Positions 36,524 through 45,563 of a DNA stretch of 64,000 nucleotides are shown here, piece after piece. This DNA is from Alphaproteobacteria bacterium (GTDB lineage Bacteria > Pseudomonadota > Alphaproteobacteria > Rickettsiales > UBA1997). The translations under genes were made by a program, and so were the position numbers. The notes under the pieces were generated by a model that was given only the letters and a program-made list of their open reading frames with translations, was not told where the DNA came from and did no database searches. The stretch is from assembly GCA_021151765.1 (NCBI GenBank), contig JAGKWR010000010.1:1-64000 (forward strand), read 5' to 3'. Position 1 is the stretch's first letter. Each line of letters opens with the position of its first letter.

Positions 36524-37987
36524 CTATTTTTGGGAGTTTTTGAATTTCGTTAGACATTCATTGGCCAATTGTGGATTGGCTTGGCCTTTACTTGCTTTCA
36601 TAATTTGTCCGATAAAGAAACCGTGAAGTCTTTCATTGCCGGCTAAATAATCAGCGAATTGTGCAGTATTTGCAGCTACAACTTCGGCGACAATTTTGTC
36701 AATTGCGCCAGTATCAGAAACTTGTTTCCAGCCTTTTTCTTCAACAATTTTAGCTGCATCATCACCATTTTCGATCATGATATCCAAAACGTCTTTGGCG
36801 ATTTTTCCGGAAATAGCGCCATTTTTGATCAAATCTAAAAGTCCGCTTAATTTGTCGGGAGTGATTTTTAGATTCTCAAAAGTGATGCCGAGTTTGTTCA
36901 TGCGTCCGAAAAGCTCGACTGTAAGCCAAGTGATGGCAAGTTTAGCTTCGTGTTTCTGAATTAATTTTTCGAAGAATTCGGTTAAGTCGCTATCGTTTGT
37001 GATAACGCCAGCGTCATATTCAGGAACGCCAAGCTGTGTGACGTAACGTTGTTTTTTGGCGTCTGGTAATTCTGGTAAAGATTTTTTGATTTCGTCGACA
37101 AATTCTTGCGTTAAAACCAAAGGCGGAAGATCTGGATCTGGGAAATAACGATAATCCATAGCATCTTCTTTACTGCGCATTGTTCTGGTTTCGCCGGTCA
37201 AAGCATCAAACAAACGGGTTTCTTGATCAATTACACCGCCATTTTCCAAAATCTCAACTTGGCGCGCTGCTTCAAATTCAATGGCGCGAGCGATGTTACG
37301 CATCGAATTCAAGTTTTTAATTTCGCAGCGAGTTCCCAACTTTGTTTCGCCAACTTTACGAACAGAAACGTTAGCGTCGCAACGCAAATTGCCTTTTTCC
37401 ATGTCGCCATCAGAAGTGCCAAGCGCGCGGACGATCGCACGAATTGTTTTTACATATTCCGCAGCTTCAAAAGGCGAGCTCATATCTGGTTTGGAAACGA
37501 TTTCCATCAAAGCAATTCCAGAACGATTTAAATCGATTAAAGAAAGTGAAGGATGTTGATCGTGAATTGATTTCCCGGCATCTTGCTCAAGGTGAATACG
37601 CTCAACGTGAATAGTTTTTTTTGTGCCATTTTCCAAAGTAATTTCGACTGCGCCTTCGCCGACAATTGGATCAAGAAATTGTGAAATTTGATAGCCTTGT
37701 GGCAAGTCTGGGTAGAAATAATTTTTACGATCAAAAACCGAAAATAAGTTAATTTTGGCATTAATTCCTAAACCAGTTTTTACCGCTTGTTTTACACATT
37801 CAGCATTAATAGTTGGAAGCATACCAGGCATTGCAGCATCGACCAAAGAAACTTGCGAATTTTGGGGTGCGCCGAAAGCGGTGGCCGCACGTGAAAATAA
37901 TTTAGATTGCGATGCAACTTGTGCGTGAATTTCGCAACCAACTACAAGTTCATAAACGTTATTTTTTCCTTGGATTGTGTATGTCAT
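36524..37987 (-). CDS. gatB: Aspartyl/glutamyl-tRNA amidotransferase subunit B
   Basis: GatB is part of the GatCAB enzyme that converts Asp-tRNA(Asn) or Glu-tRNA(Gln) to the amide forms. It binds tRNA and activates it with ATP. The product is 487 residues. The N-terminal block VVGCEIHAQVASQSKLFSR, the segment NLRCDANVSVR and the C-terminal YqeY-like domain are present. gatA and gatC are not in the window. A likely -10-like TAGAAT is at 38002-38007 (minus), upstream of the start. Confidence 0.96.
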   Translation of the reverse strand: MTYTIQGKNNVYELVVGCEIHAQVASQSKLFSRAATAFGAPQNSQVSLVDAAMPGMLPTINAECVKQAVKTGLGINAKINLFSVFDRKNYFYPDLPQGYQISQFLDPIVGEGAVEITLENGTKKTIHVERIHLEQDAGKSIHDQHPSLSLIDLNRSGIALMEIVSKPDMSSPFEAAEYVKTIRAIVRALGTSDGDMEKGNLRCDANVSVRKVGETKLGTRCEIKNLNSMRNIARAIEFEAARQVEILENGGVIDQETRLFDALTGETRTMRSKEDAMDYRYFPDPDLPPLVLTQEFVDEIKKSLPELPDAKKQRYVTQLGVPEYDAGVITNDSDLTEFFEKLIQKHEAKLAITWLTVELFGRMNKLGITFENLKITPDKLSGLLDLIKNGAISGKIAKDVLDIMIENGDDAAKIVEEKGWKQVSDTGAIDKIVAEVVAANTAQFADYLAGNERLHGFFIGQIMKASKGQANPQLANECLTKFKNSQK

Positions 37988-38081
37988 ATTTTGCTTTTGT
38001 GATTCTAAATTAAACCTGTTGAAATTCTTAATTGTTACGACAAAAAATCAAGCTAACTGATGTTATAAGCTATAATAAAAT

Positions 38082-38975
38082 ATGCGTAAAAATATTTTTC
38101 GAAATGTCGCAAGACCTTTTTCAAAGTTACTTGATCATGATGCTGAATTAGCTGAAAAGTTAACTATTAATTCTGCCAATCAAACATCGTATAATTCAAA
38201 TCAACAAGGCTGTCGAACTTTCAAAGCTAGATTAGTTATTGCTCGTCACGGTGAAACTGATTTGAATGTTGATAAAGTTTGGGCAGGACAATCTGATGCG
38301 CGAATAACTCAAAATGGATTACAACAAGCTCAGATGATGGGAAAAATTTTGCGTAGTCATAATTTTATTCCGGATATCGTACTTACAACGCCGCTTACTC
38401 GCGCTTATAAAACAGCTCAAGAAGCTTTGTTAGAAATGGGGTGTTCTCATATTGTTGCAGAAAGAATAGTCGCTTTGGTTGAGCTAAGTCCAGGTGATTA
38501 CACTAAAAAAAAGAAGAATGAGTTGAATAAAAATTTTACAAAAACTTGGGATAAGAAGCCTCCAGAAATGGATTTAACTCATCAATCTCATCCAGAAAAT
38601 ATTCTTCAAAGTTTAAATGAAGTTTTTTTGCCAATGCCTTTTGGTGAATCATTGCAAGATGTTGCGACACGAACTAAGACAGTTTATGATTATATTTTGT
38701 CTTTTTTGCAGCAGGATAAAAATGTTTTTGTAGTAGCTCATAGTAACAGTTTATCCGCTCTAATAAGTCATTTCAGTGGTGAAAAATCGAAGTTGAAAAT
38801 TGCTAATTGCATACCTTTTGAGATTTCTTTTGAAAAGAAAGGTAGTGAAATTGAATATTTGGGCATTGAAGCTTTAACGTCCAATCTTGATAAAACCCCA
38901 AATTTTCCTGATAATTCGCCAAGCAAAAATCAAGTTTTGCCTTTATCGATTTCTGGCCAAATTAGAAAAATATGA
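38082..38975 (+). CDS. Histidine phosphatase family protein (phosphoglycerate mutase-like)
   Basis: Members of this superfamily transfer or remove phosphate through a phospho-histidine. The product is 297 residues. The active His is in the motif ARHGETDLN (about residue 59), followed by an arginine-containing LTRAYKTAQ. The second His is in VVAHSNSLSALI. The spacing and these blocks resemble cofactor-dependent phosphoglycerate mutase, but an extra N-terminal stretch of about 50 residues and a C-terminal tail of about 45 residues are unusual. It could be GpmA or another phosphatase. A promoter-like TATAAT lies just upstream at 38071. Confidence 0.75.
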   Translation: MRKNIFRNVARPFSKLLDHDAELAEKLTINSANQTSYNSNQQGCRTFKARLVIARHGETDLNVDKVWAGQSDARITQNGLQQAQMMGKILRSHNFIPDIVLTTPLTRAYKTAQEALLEMGCSHIVAERIVALVELSPGDYTKKKKNELNKNFTKTWDKKPPEMDLTHQSHPENILQSLNEVFLPMPFGESLQDVATRTKTVYDYILSFLQQDKNVFVVAHSNSLSALISHFSGEKSKLKIANCIPFEISFEKKGSEIEYLGIEALTSNLDKTPNFPDNSPSKNQVLPLSISGQIRKI

Positions 38976-39701
38976 ATGTATAATTTTATGAAATTTAGAA
39001 AAATTTTTGTCTTTATCCTCTTTTGTTTTGCCTCTACTTCAGCACTGGCACAAGCTTATTTCGAATCATCAAAGATTTCCCCAACTTTACTTGAACATCC
39101 TTTGGATCGTAATAGTGCAGAGTATAAGAGAGAAATTTCTTACATAATTAAATTACAAAAATCGGCAAAAAAATCTGAAATTGAAGCTGCGACAAAGGAA
39201 GTAAAAATTACGCCAGAAATGTTGATCAAAAATGTGTATCCGCAGTTTTCCGAAAAGAGTTTCCCACTTACATTTAAATTGTTGGAGCGCACAATGCGAA
39301 CGTCGTTCGATGTTGCTGATGATTCTAAAAAATATTGGAAAACCAAGCGACCTTTTTTATCAGATAAACGAATCAAAGCTTTGGTAAATATCTCAGAAAC
39401 TCCGGCATACCCAAGTGGACATACAACTTCTTCTTTTGTGACTGCAAAGATTCTGGGACTATTAATTCCACAAAAAGCAGCACAGTTTGATTTCTATGCT
39501 GAAAAAATTGCCAATCATCGTGTTTTAGTCGGAATGCACTTTCCTCATGACTTGAGAGGAGGTCGTCATTTAGGATTTCTGATTGTTGGTGGTTTATTGC
39601 AAAATAAAGATTTTTTAAACGACTTTGCAGCAGCAAAAACAGAGCTAGAAAAAAGTGGCTTGATACAGGCTAATAGCTTAGCAGAAACAATGTTATATTA
39701 A
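38976..39701 (+). CDS. PAP2-family (class A acid phosphatase-like) secreted phosphatase
   Basis: The product is 241 residues; an in-frame ATG at 38988 would shorten it by four. A signal peptide ends near ALAQA. The PAP2 signature is present in three parts: KTKRPF, YPSGHTTSS and HRVLVGMHFPHD. In the third motif the usual Ser before Arg is His. The order and spacing resemble bacterial class A acid phosphatases acting in the periplasm. It follows the histidine phosphatase gene directly, and its 3' end overlaps the convergent MAPEG gene by 32 bases. Substrate is unknown. Confidence 0.85.
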   Translation: MYNFMKFRKIFVFILFCFASTSALAQAYFESSKISPTLLEHPLDRNSAEYKREISYIIKLQKSAKKSEIEAATKEVKITPEMLIKNVYPQFSEKSFPLTFKLLERTMRTSFDVADDSKKYWKTKRPFLSDKRIKALVNISETPAYPSGHTTSSFVTAKILGLLIPQKAAQFDFYAEKIANHRVLVGMHFPHDLRGGRHLGFLIVGGLLQNKDFLNDFAAAKTELEKSGLIQANSLAETMLY

Positions 39702-40056
39702 TGATCACTAAGATGATTATTGTGCTCAGTGTTAGAACCATGCCACCAACGCGGAAATAAAAAGATGAGTTCTGGCGACTAATACCAAAAGCATGAGAAG
39801 TTCTTCCAGCTAACAAAATAATCGCGCAAATGTGTAAAATAGCTGAGCTGGCGCCGCTTGCTTCAGCTAGAACTAATAAAATCAGAGCTATCGGTGCAGT
39901 TTCGCAAAAATTTCCGTGAGCGCGAATTGCTCTTTGTAACTCAACGTTGCCGCCATCTCCCAGTGAGATTCTTTCGCGGCGGCGAATTTTTATAGTTCTA
40001 AGCGTAAGAACTATAAAAATTATCGCCAATAACGCAGTATACAAAGAGCTGATCAT
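39670..40056 (-). CDS. MAPEG-family membrane protein
   Basis: MAPEG proteins are small four-helix membrane proteins, some with glutathione-dependent activity. The product is 128 residues, with hydrophobic segments at the N-terminus, around residues 55-75, at 75-90 and at the C-terminus. The family signature is seen in NVELQRAIRAHGNFCETAPIA. It starts 3 bases after gyrA on the same strand, so it may be cotranscribed with it. Function in this organism is unknown. Confidence 0.88.
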   Translation of the reverse strand: MISSLYTALLAIIFIVLTLRTIKIRRRERISLGDGGNVELQRAIRAHGNFCETAPIALILLVLAEASGASSAILHICAIILLAGRTSHAFGISRQNSSFYFRVGGMVLTLSTIIILVIINITLFLLSY

Positions 40057-40059
40057 ATT

Positions 40060-42867
40060 TTATTCCGCTGAATTTTCAGAAGTTGCTTCCAAATTATCGA
40101 TTGATTCATCACCAACTTCGGCATCATCAACTTCTTTATTGCCAGTGTGAGCAATACGAGCTACTGAAACAACGGTTTCGTCAGAAGTTTTGATCAAAGT
40201 TACACCTTGAGTATTGCGGCCAGAAATTCTTACCGAACCAACTTCTGTTCTGATCAAAGTACCTTTGTTGGTAATAATCATAACTTGGTCTTTCGATTCA
40301 ACTGGGAAGCTGGCAACCACATTACCGTTACGTTTAGAAGTTACGATGTTGGTAATTCCTGAACCGCCACGGTTAGTGATGCGATATTCATAAGCTGAAG
40401 AACGTTTGCCGTAACCATTTTCAGTCATCGTCAAAATAAATTCTTCGTTCAAAGCCAATTCTTCAATTTTTGATTGCGACAATTCGCTGCCAGCAATTTG
40501 CGGAATTTCTTTGAGTTGTACCAATAAATCGTCCGAAGGATTTTGCTCTAAGTTACGATTGAACAACAAAGCATCGCGAAGAGCGAGACGTTGTTCGATG
40601 TCGATTTTGAGGTATTTTTCTTTCACTTCAGAATCGTCATTGGCGTGATGCAACACAGACATGGCAATAACTTCGTTACCATCTTCTAATTTTACACCGC
40701 GAACACCGGTTGAGTTACGGCTTTGGAACACACGTAATTTTTCAACAGGGAAACGAATACATTTGCCGTCTTTGGTTGAAAGCAAGATATCGTCTTGTTC
40801 AGTACATAAAGCCACGCCAACCAAAGATTGTCCGGCTTCAAGTTTCATAGCAATTTTACCGCTTGAGCGAATATCAACGAATTGATCCATCGAATTTCTT
40901 CTGATGTCGCCATGCGAAGTAGCAAAAGCAATGCTTAAGTCATTCCATTTCGATTCATCTTCTGGAAGAGCTAAAATTGTTGAAATTTTTTCATCAGCTT
41001 CAAGTGGCAACAAATTCACCAAGGCGCGACCACGAGCTTGTGGTGAACCAAGAGGAAGTTTGTAAGTTTTTAAGCGATAAACTTTTCCTTTGTTTGAGAA
41101 GAATAAAATTGGTGTGTGAGTGTTGGTTACGAAAATATCGGTTGCGATATCTTCGTCGCGAACATCCATTGCGCTGCGACCTTTACCGCCGCGTTTTTGT
41201 GTGCGGTAAGCGTTCAAAGCAACGCGTTTGATGTAGCCATTCATTGTGCCCACAACAACCATGTCTTCTTTTGGAATTAGATCTTCGATATCAACTTCGA
41301 ATTCAGAATCTTCGATTGTTGATTTTCTTGGAGTGGCGAACTGATCTTTTACTTCAGTTAATTCTTTTTTAACCAAATCAGTCATTTTAACGCGATCAGA
41401 TAAAAGAGCCAAATAGCCAGAAATTTCTTCAGCCAAAGCTTTCAATTCGTCGCTGATTTTTTCCATTTCCAAACCAGTCAAACGCGCTAAACGCATTTCC
41501 AAAATTGCTTTAGCCTGAACTTCGGTAAAATAAAACTGGCCGTCTTTTACGATATTTCCACGGTCTTGCACCAATTTAATGATGGTTTCAACGATGCCGA
41601 CTGGCCAAGCGCGAGAAAGCAATTTTTCTTTAGCTTCAGTGACGTCTTTTGATGATTTGATCAATTCAACAACTTCATCAATATTGCCAACCGCAACAGC
41701 TAAACCGATTAAAATGTGAGTTTTATCACGAGCTTTACCAAGCAAGAATTCAGTTCTTCTAGTTGTAACATCAAAACGGAAAGCGGTGAAAATTTTGATA
41801 ACATCAAGAATATTCATCAATTGAGGTTTTCCGTGATTCAAAGCCAACATGTTGACGCTGAAATTGCACTGTAACTCAGTGAAGCTGTAAAGCTGATTGA
41901 TGATAACTTCTTCCATGGCATCTTTGCGCAGTTCGATTACCACACGAATTCCGTCGCGGTCAGATTCATCACGCAAATCGGTAATGCCTTCGATTTTTTT
42001 CTCTTTTACCAACTCAGCGATTTTTTCGACCAATTTCGCTTTGTTAACTTGGTAAGGAATTTCGGTGATAATAATTGCAACTTTACCGCCAGTTTTTTTC
42101 TCAATTTTGTGGCGACCACGCATTACAACCGAACCACGACCAGTTCTGGCTGCAGAGTCGTGTCCGGCGCGACCAAGAATAATACCACCAGTTGGGAAAT
42201 CTGGGCCGGGAACAATTTTGATGATGTCTTCAATTGCAATTTCGTTGTTGTCGATATAGGCCAAACAAGCATCAATAACTTCACCCAAATTGTGTGGAGG
42301 AATGTTAGTTGCCATACCAACTGCGATACCGCCTGAACCGTTAACTAAAAGGTTAGGAAAGCGAGCTGGTAAAACTTTCGGCTCTTTTTCGTGACCGTCA
42401 TAGTTAGGCATGAAATCAACAGTATCTTTGTCGAGATCATCCAACATGGTGTGCGAAATTTTTTCCAAGCGCGACTCAGTATAACGCATCGCAGCGGCCG
42501 GATCATCGTCAATTGAACCGAAGTTACCTTGGCCGTCAATCAACGGAACACGCATTGAGAAGTCTTGGGCCATACGCACCAAAGATTCGTAAATTGCAGA
42601 GTCGCCGTGCGGGTGATATTTACCCATAACTTCACCGACAATTCTCGCCGATTTTTTAAATGGTTTATTGTAATCGTAATTGCCTTCATACATCGCGTAA
42701 AGAATACGGCGGTGCACTGGTTTTAAACCATCACAAGCATCAGGAATGGCACGAGAAACGATTACGCTCATCGCGTAGTCGAGGTAAGATTTTTTCATCT
42801 CACCAACAAGCGAAACAGATTGAATATCTTTGCCAGTAGCAACTTGAATTATATTTTGGTCGATCAT
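40060..42867 (-). CDS. gyrA: DNA gyrase subunit A
   Basis: GyrA cuts and rejoins DNA in the gyrase tetramer. The product is 935 residues, slightly longer than average. The N-terminal block SYLDYAMSVIVSRAIPDACD, the active Tyr in AAAMRYTESRL and the C-terminal beta-propeller with the GyrA box (QKRGGKGR) are present. The quinolone-resistance region reads HPHGDSAIYE, with Ser and Glu at the two key positions, a sensitive-type pattern. The tail is acidic. A promoter lies at 42913-42941. Confidence 0.98.
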   Translation of the reverse strand: MIDQNIIQVATGKDIQSVSLVGEMKKSYLDYAMSVIVSRAIPDACDGLKPVHRRILYAMYEGNYDYNKPFKKSARIVGEVMGKYHPHGDSAIYESLVRMAQDFSMRVPLIDGQGNFGSIDDDPAAAMRYTESRLEKISHTMLDDLDKDTVDFMPNYDGHEKEPKVLPARFPNLLVNGSGGIAVGMATNIPPHNLGEVIDACLAYIDNNEIAIEDIIKIVPGPDFPTGGIILGRAGHDSAARTGRGSVVMRGRHKIEKKTGGKVAIIITEIPYQVNKAKLVEKIAELVKEKKIEGITDLRDESDRDGIRVVIELRKDAMEEVIINQLYSFTELQCNFSVNMLALNHGKPQLMNILDVIKIFTAFRFDVTTRRTEFLLGKARDKTHILIGLAVAVGNIDEVVELIKSSKDVTEAKEKLLSRAWPVGIVETIIKLVQDRGNIVKDGQFYFTEVQAKAILEMRLARLTGLEMEKISDELKALAEEISGYLALLSDRVKMTDLVKKELTEVKDQFATPRKSTIEDSEFEVDIEDLIPKEDMVVVGTMNGYIKRVALNAYRTQKRGGKGRSAMDVRDEDIATDIFVTNTHTPILFFSNKGKVYRLKTYKLPLGSPQARGRALVNLLPLEADEKISTILALPEDESKWNDLSIAFATSHGDIRRNSMDQFVDIRSSGKIAMKLEAGQSLVGVALCTEQDDILLSTKDGKCIRFPVEKLRVFQSRNSTGVRGVKLEDGNEVIAMSVLHHANDDSEVKEKYLKIDIEQRLALRDALLFNRNLEQNPSDDLLVQLKEIPQIAGSELSQSKIEELALNEEFILTMTENGYGKRSSAYEYRITNRGGSGITNIVTSKRNGNVVASFPVESKDQVMIITNKGTLIRTEVGSVRISGRNTQGVTLIKTSDETVVSVARIAHTGNKEVDDAEVGDESIDNLEATSENSAE

Positions 42868-42912
42868 TTTCTGGAAAAATTGTGAAATTATGCGGGCTTA
42901 AAAGAGGCTGCG

Positions 42913-42941
42913 ATTCTAAAAATAAGTGTCCGCAAGTGCAA
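42913..42941 (-). promoter_or_regulatory. Predicted gyrA promoter
   Basis: On the minus strand a -35 box TTGCAC (42936-42941) and a -10 box TAGAAT (42913-42918) are spaced by exactly 17 bases, 46 bases upstream of the gyrA start. This fits a housekeeping sigma factor promoter. The 250-base gap to the divergent dapB gene also holds an imperfect inverted repeat near 43001-43042. Confidence 0.6.
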
Positions 42942-43120
42942 CAAGATTTTGGTTGATAGTTGTTAGTTGATGATTGATGTTTTTAAATGTTTAGATGTTG
43001 CAGCTTATCTAATCAAATCACACAGTTAGATTATCAGCTGAAATACAGGCAGATGAAGAGTTGAGAGACTTTTAAAAAATCAAAATGCCATTTTACCAAA
43101 TTAAAAAAATTTGAAAGATT

Positions 43121-43915
43121 ATGAGAATTGGAGTCACAGGAATTACTGGTCGTATGGGTCGCACAATTGCTACTTTAGTTTTGCAAGATGCTGTTGCTGA
43201 GTTGGCTTGTGGACTGGTTAGAAAAGGTTCGGGTAATGAAGGTGAAGATTTCGCCGAGTTCTTGGGTTTCGAAGCGAGCGGCGCTAAAATTGTTTCAGAC
43301 GTTGATGTTTTTTTACAAAGCTGCGATGCGATAATCGATTTTTCTGCGCCAGCTTTAAGTTTGGAAATGGCCGCAAAATGTGCTGCAGCTAAAAAGGTGA
43401 TGGTTTGTGGCACTACAGGTTTTTCTGAAACCGAAAAGCAACAATTCGCTTCTTACGCCAAAGATACTGTAATTATTTGGTCTTCCAACATGTCTTTGGG
43501 TGTCAATTTATTGATGAACTTGGTGCAAAAAACCGCAGAAATTTTGCGTGATGATTTCGACGTTGAAATTGTAGAAATGCATCACAATAAAAAAGTTGAT
43601 GCTCCTTCAGGAACAGCTTTGTCGCTTGGCGCTGCAGTTGCTGCTGGTCGTTCTGTTGATTTGCAAAACAACGCTGTGATGGCGCGTGTTGGTAAGGATG
43701 CTAAACGTAACAAAGGTGAGATTGGTTTTGCTACGTTGCGCGGTGGTGACGTAATTGGCGATCATACCGTAATTTTCGCCGGTGATGGCGAACGCGTGGA
43801 ATTGACTCACAAAGCATCAAATCGTGATATTTTTGCCAAAGGAGCAATTCGTGCTGCAATTTGGGGAACTGCGCAAAAAGCAGGATTTTACTCAATGCGG
43901 GATGTATTGAATTAA
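43121..43915 (+). CDS. dapB: 4-hydroxy-tetrahydrodipicolinate reductase
   Basis: DapB makes tetrahydrodipicolinate for diaminopimelate and lysine. The product is 264 residues. The dinucleotide site GVTGITGRMGRTIA is at the N-terminus, and the motif GTTGFSE follows. The substrate motif HHNKKVDAPSGTA contains the catalytic His and Lys. The C-terminal hook is normal. It stands alone on the plus strand, divergent from gyrA and convergent with the toxin gene, whose end lies 5 bases away. Confidence 0.96.
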   Translation: MRIGVTGITGRMGRTIATLVLQDAVAELACGLVRKGSGNEGEDFAEFLGFEASGAKIVSDVDVFLQSCDAIIDFSAPALSLEMAAKCAAAKKVMVCGTTGFSETEKQQFASYAKDTVIIWSSNMSLGVNLLMNLVQKTAEILRDDFDVEIVEMHHNKKVDAPSGTALSLGAAVAAGRSVDLQNNAVMARVGKDAKRNKGEIGFATLRGGDVIGDHTVIFAGDGERVELTHKASNRDIFAKGAIRAAIWGTAQKAGFYSMRDVLN

Positions 43916-43920
43916 AAAAT

Positions 43921-44193
43921 TTATTTACTGAAAAGTTCGCTGTGAGAACCAACTCGATATAAAACAAGTTCGGACTCAATTACTTCGTAAATCAATAGCC
44001 AGTCAGGTTCAATGTGGCATTCACGTTTATTGGCGTAATTGCCACTCAGTTTGTGATCACGATATTTAGGGTCGAGATTTATTTCGTGACAAAGGTGAAA
44101 GAGAATTGTGTCTAATTTGACGATATTTTTATTTTGTTTAACAGCGCGTTTGTAATCGCTTTTGAAAGCTGTGGTGTAAGTGATGGTGAGCAT
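43921..44193 (-). CDS. YafQ-family mRNA endonuclease toxin
   Basis: YafQ toxins cut mRNA on the ribosome and belong to the RelE/ParE fold. The product is 90 residues. His47, His60, Asp64, Trp65, His84 and Phe88 correspond one for one, with a constant shift of three, to the catalytic residues known for Escherichia coli YafQ. This is a strong sign of an active toxin. It lies downstream of its antitoxin gene, with a 9-base gap, and convergent with dapB. Confidence 0.9.
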   Translation of the reverse strand: MLTITYTTAFKSDYKRAVKQNKNIVKLDTILFHLCHEINLDPKYRDHKLSGNYANKRECHIEPDWLLIYEVIESELVLYRVGSHSELFSK

Positions 44194-44202
44194 TGAGGAT
44201 TT

Positions 44203-44430
44203 TTATTTTTTTACATCTTTTAAGAACTTCTGAAAATTAGAATGTTTCGTTAAGGACTTGTTATTTTCTACATCAGAAAAGGCTTTTAAGGTTTTTTTGT
44301 TAGGTTTTTTACTTGCCTCACCGAGAGTTTTTTGCAAAATAAAATCCTTAACAGAAAGATTATTTATCGTAGCTAGAACCTTTATTTGTTGGCGTTCAGC
44401 CTCAGTAACTTCAATAGTAACTCGAGTCAT
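44203..44430 (-). CDS. RelB/DinJ-type antitoxin
   Basis: The start at 44430 gives 75 residues with the N-terminal strand and helix pattern of a ribbon-helix-helix DNA-binding domain (MTRVTIEVTEAERQQIKVLA). A frame extension of 18 codons upstream is possible, but would run into the operator region. The C-terminal half is lysine-rich and probably wraps around the toxin. It is cotranscribed with the YafQ-like gene. The exact antitoxin family (DinJ, RelB or another RHH) is not settled. Confidence 0.8.
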   Translation of the reverse strand: MTRVTIEVTEAERQQIKVLATINNLSVKDFILQKTLGEASKKPNKKTLKAFSDVENNKSLTKHSNFQKFLKDVKK

Positions 44431-44461
44431 ATTTTGTAATGTGATTTGTAGTTTTAATTTA

Positions 44462-44490
44462 GACAAAATTGTCAATTTACACATTTTGAC
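44462..44490 (-). promoter_or_regulatory. Operator-like repeats of the toxin-antitoxin promoter
   Basis: Three half-sites of the type TGTC/GACA are grouped here: the palindrome GACAA-N2-TTGTC (44462-44473) and the inverted repeat GTCAA-N10-TTGAC (44471-44490). They lie 32-60 bases upstream of the antitoxin start and before tilS. RHH antitoxins usually bind such repeats to repress their own promoter. tilS may share this control. Confidence 0.5.
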
Positions 44491-44506
44491 AAAAAAATTT
44501 TTTTAA

Positions 44507-45544
44507 ATGCAAAAACAATTCACACAAAAAATCACAGAAATTTTTGCTAAAAATAAATTGCCGAAATCTTTGGCAGTTGCGGTTTCTGGTGGTTCAGATT
44601 CGATGGCGATGGTGATGTTATTGCAAGAGTTTTGCGCGCAGAAAAATATAAAATTAGTTGCAGTAACAGTTGATCACAAAATGCGCGAAAGCTCGTCACA
44701 AGAAGCGCGAGAAGTTCATGAAATTTTGACTAAGAAGAAAATTTATCACGAAATTTTAGAAATTGATGCGCAAAAATTGCCGCAAAAAAATATTGAAAGT
44801 GCATTACGCGAGATGCGCTATGAGCTGCTTCTTAGTTATTGTAAAAAGCATAAAATTTCGCATTTATTTTTGGGTCACATTATTGGTGATATCGCAGAAA
44901 ATTTTTTGATTCGCTTATTTCGTGGCAGTGGTTTAGATGGTTTATCGACAATTGCTGAAGTTTCTGAAGTGAACAAAATCAAGCTTGTACGTCCGTTGTT
45001 AAATTTTGAGAAAGTAGATTTGCAGAAATATTTGCAGGCAAAAGAAATTACATGGTTTGAAGATGAATCGAATTTAGATGAGAAATTTTTGCGCAATAAA
45101 ATTCGCCGCTTTTTTGCTGAATTTGAGGAGCGTGAATTGATTCATAAACGCATCAAAAATGCATCGGATGAAATTTCGAAAATGCGTGATTTATTTGATG
45201 CAATGATGTTGGCGCAAGCTTCTGAAATTCTTGAGTTCAAGGCCGATGAATTTTTTTTGATAGATCACAAAAAATTATGTGAATTAGACGAGAAATTCGC
45301 TTTGAAAATTTTGTCGCTAGTTGCGATGGAAGTGAGTGGAAAAAAATACAAACCTAGGTTGAAAGATCTCAGAACTTTTTACCAATATTTGCGTGATAAT
45401 TTGCAAATCAAGCCGCGTAATTTTTATGGTTGTGAAGTGGTGCAATATGATGATAAGCATTTGCTAGTAAGGGCGCAAAAGCCGCGAGGAAAGTTTGAAT
45501 TACGAACTGTGTTGAAAAATTTTACCAACACAATTCGTAATTAA
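44507..45544 (+). CDS. tilS: tRNA(Ile)-lysidine synthase
   Basis: TilS changes C34 of the minor tRNA-Ile to lysidine so that it reads AUA, an essential step. The product is 345 residues. The PP-loop motif is AVSGGSDSMAM near residue 26. The segments VDHKMRESS, GHIIGDIAENFLIRLFRGSG and NKIRRFF are typical. Length is below the Escherichia coli protein, mainly at the C-terminal end, as in several alphaproteobacteria. It is divergent from the toxin-antitoxin operon and starts 17 bases from its operator. Confidence 0.93.
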   Translation: MQKQFTQKITEIFAKNKLPKSLAVAVSGGSDSMAMVMLLQEFCAQKNIKLVAVTVDHKMRESSSQEAREVHEILTKKKIYHEILEIDAQKLPQKNIESALREMRYELLLSYCKKHKISHLFLGHIIGDIAENFLIRLFRGSGLDGLSTIAEVSEVNKIKLVRPLLNFEKVDLQKYLQAKEITWFEDESNLDEKFLRNKIRRFFAEFEERELIHKRIKNASDEISKMRDLFDAMMLAQASEILEFKADEFFLIDHKKLCELDEKFALKILSLVAMEVSGKKYKPRLKDLRTFYQYLRDNLQIKPRNFYGCEVVQYDDKHLLVRAQKPRGKFELRTVLKNFTNTIRN

Positions 45545-45563
45545 TTTTGTAAATTTATAGCGA

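Noticed and set aside
43001..43042. Riboswitch-like fold upstream of dapB
   Set aside because: Only an imperfect inverted repeat; no lysine riboswitch core could be recognised.
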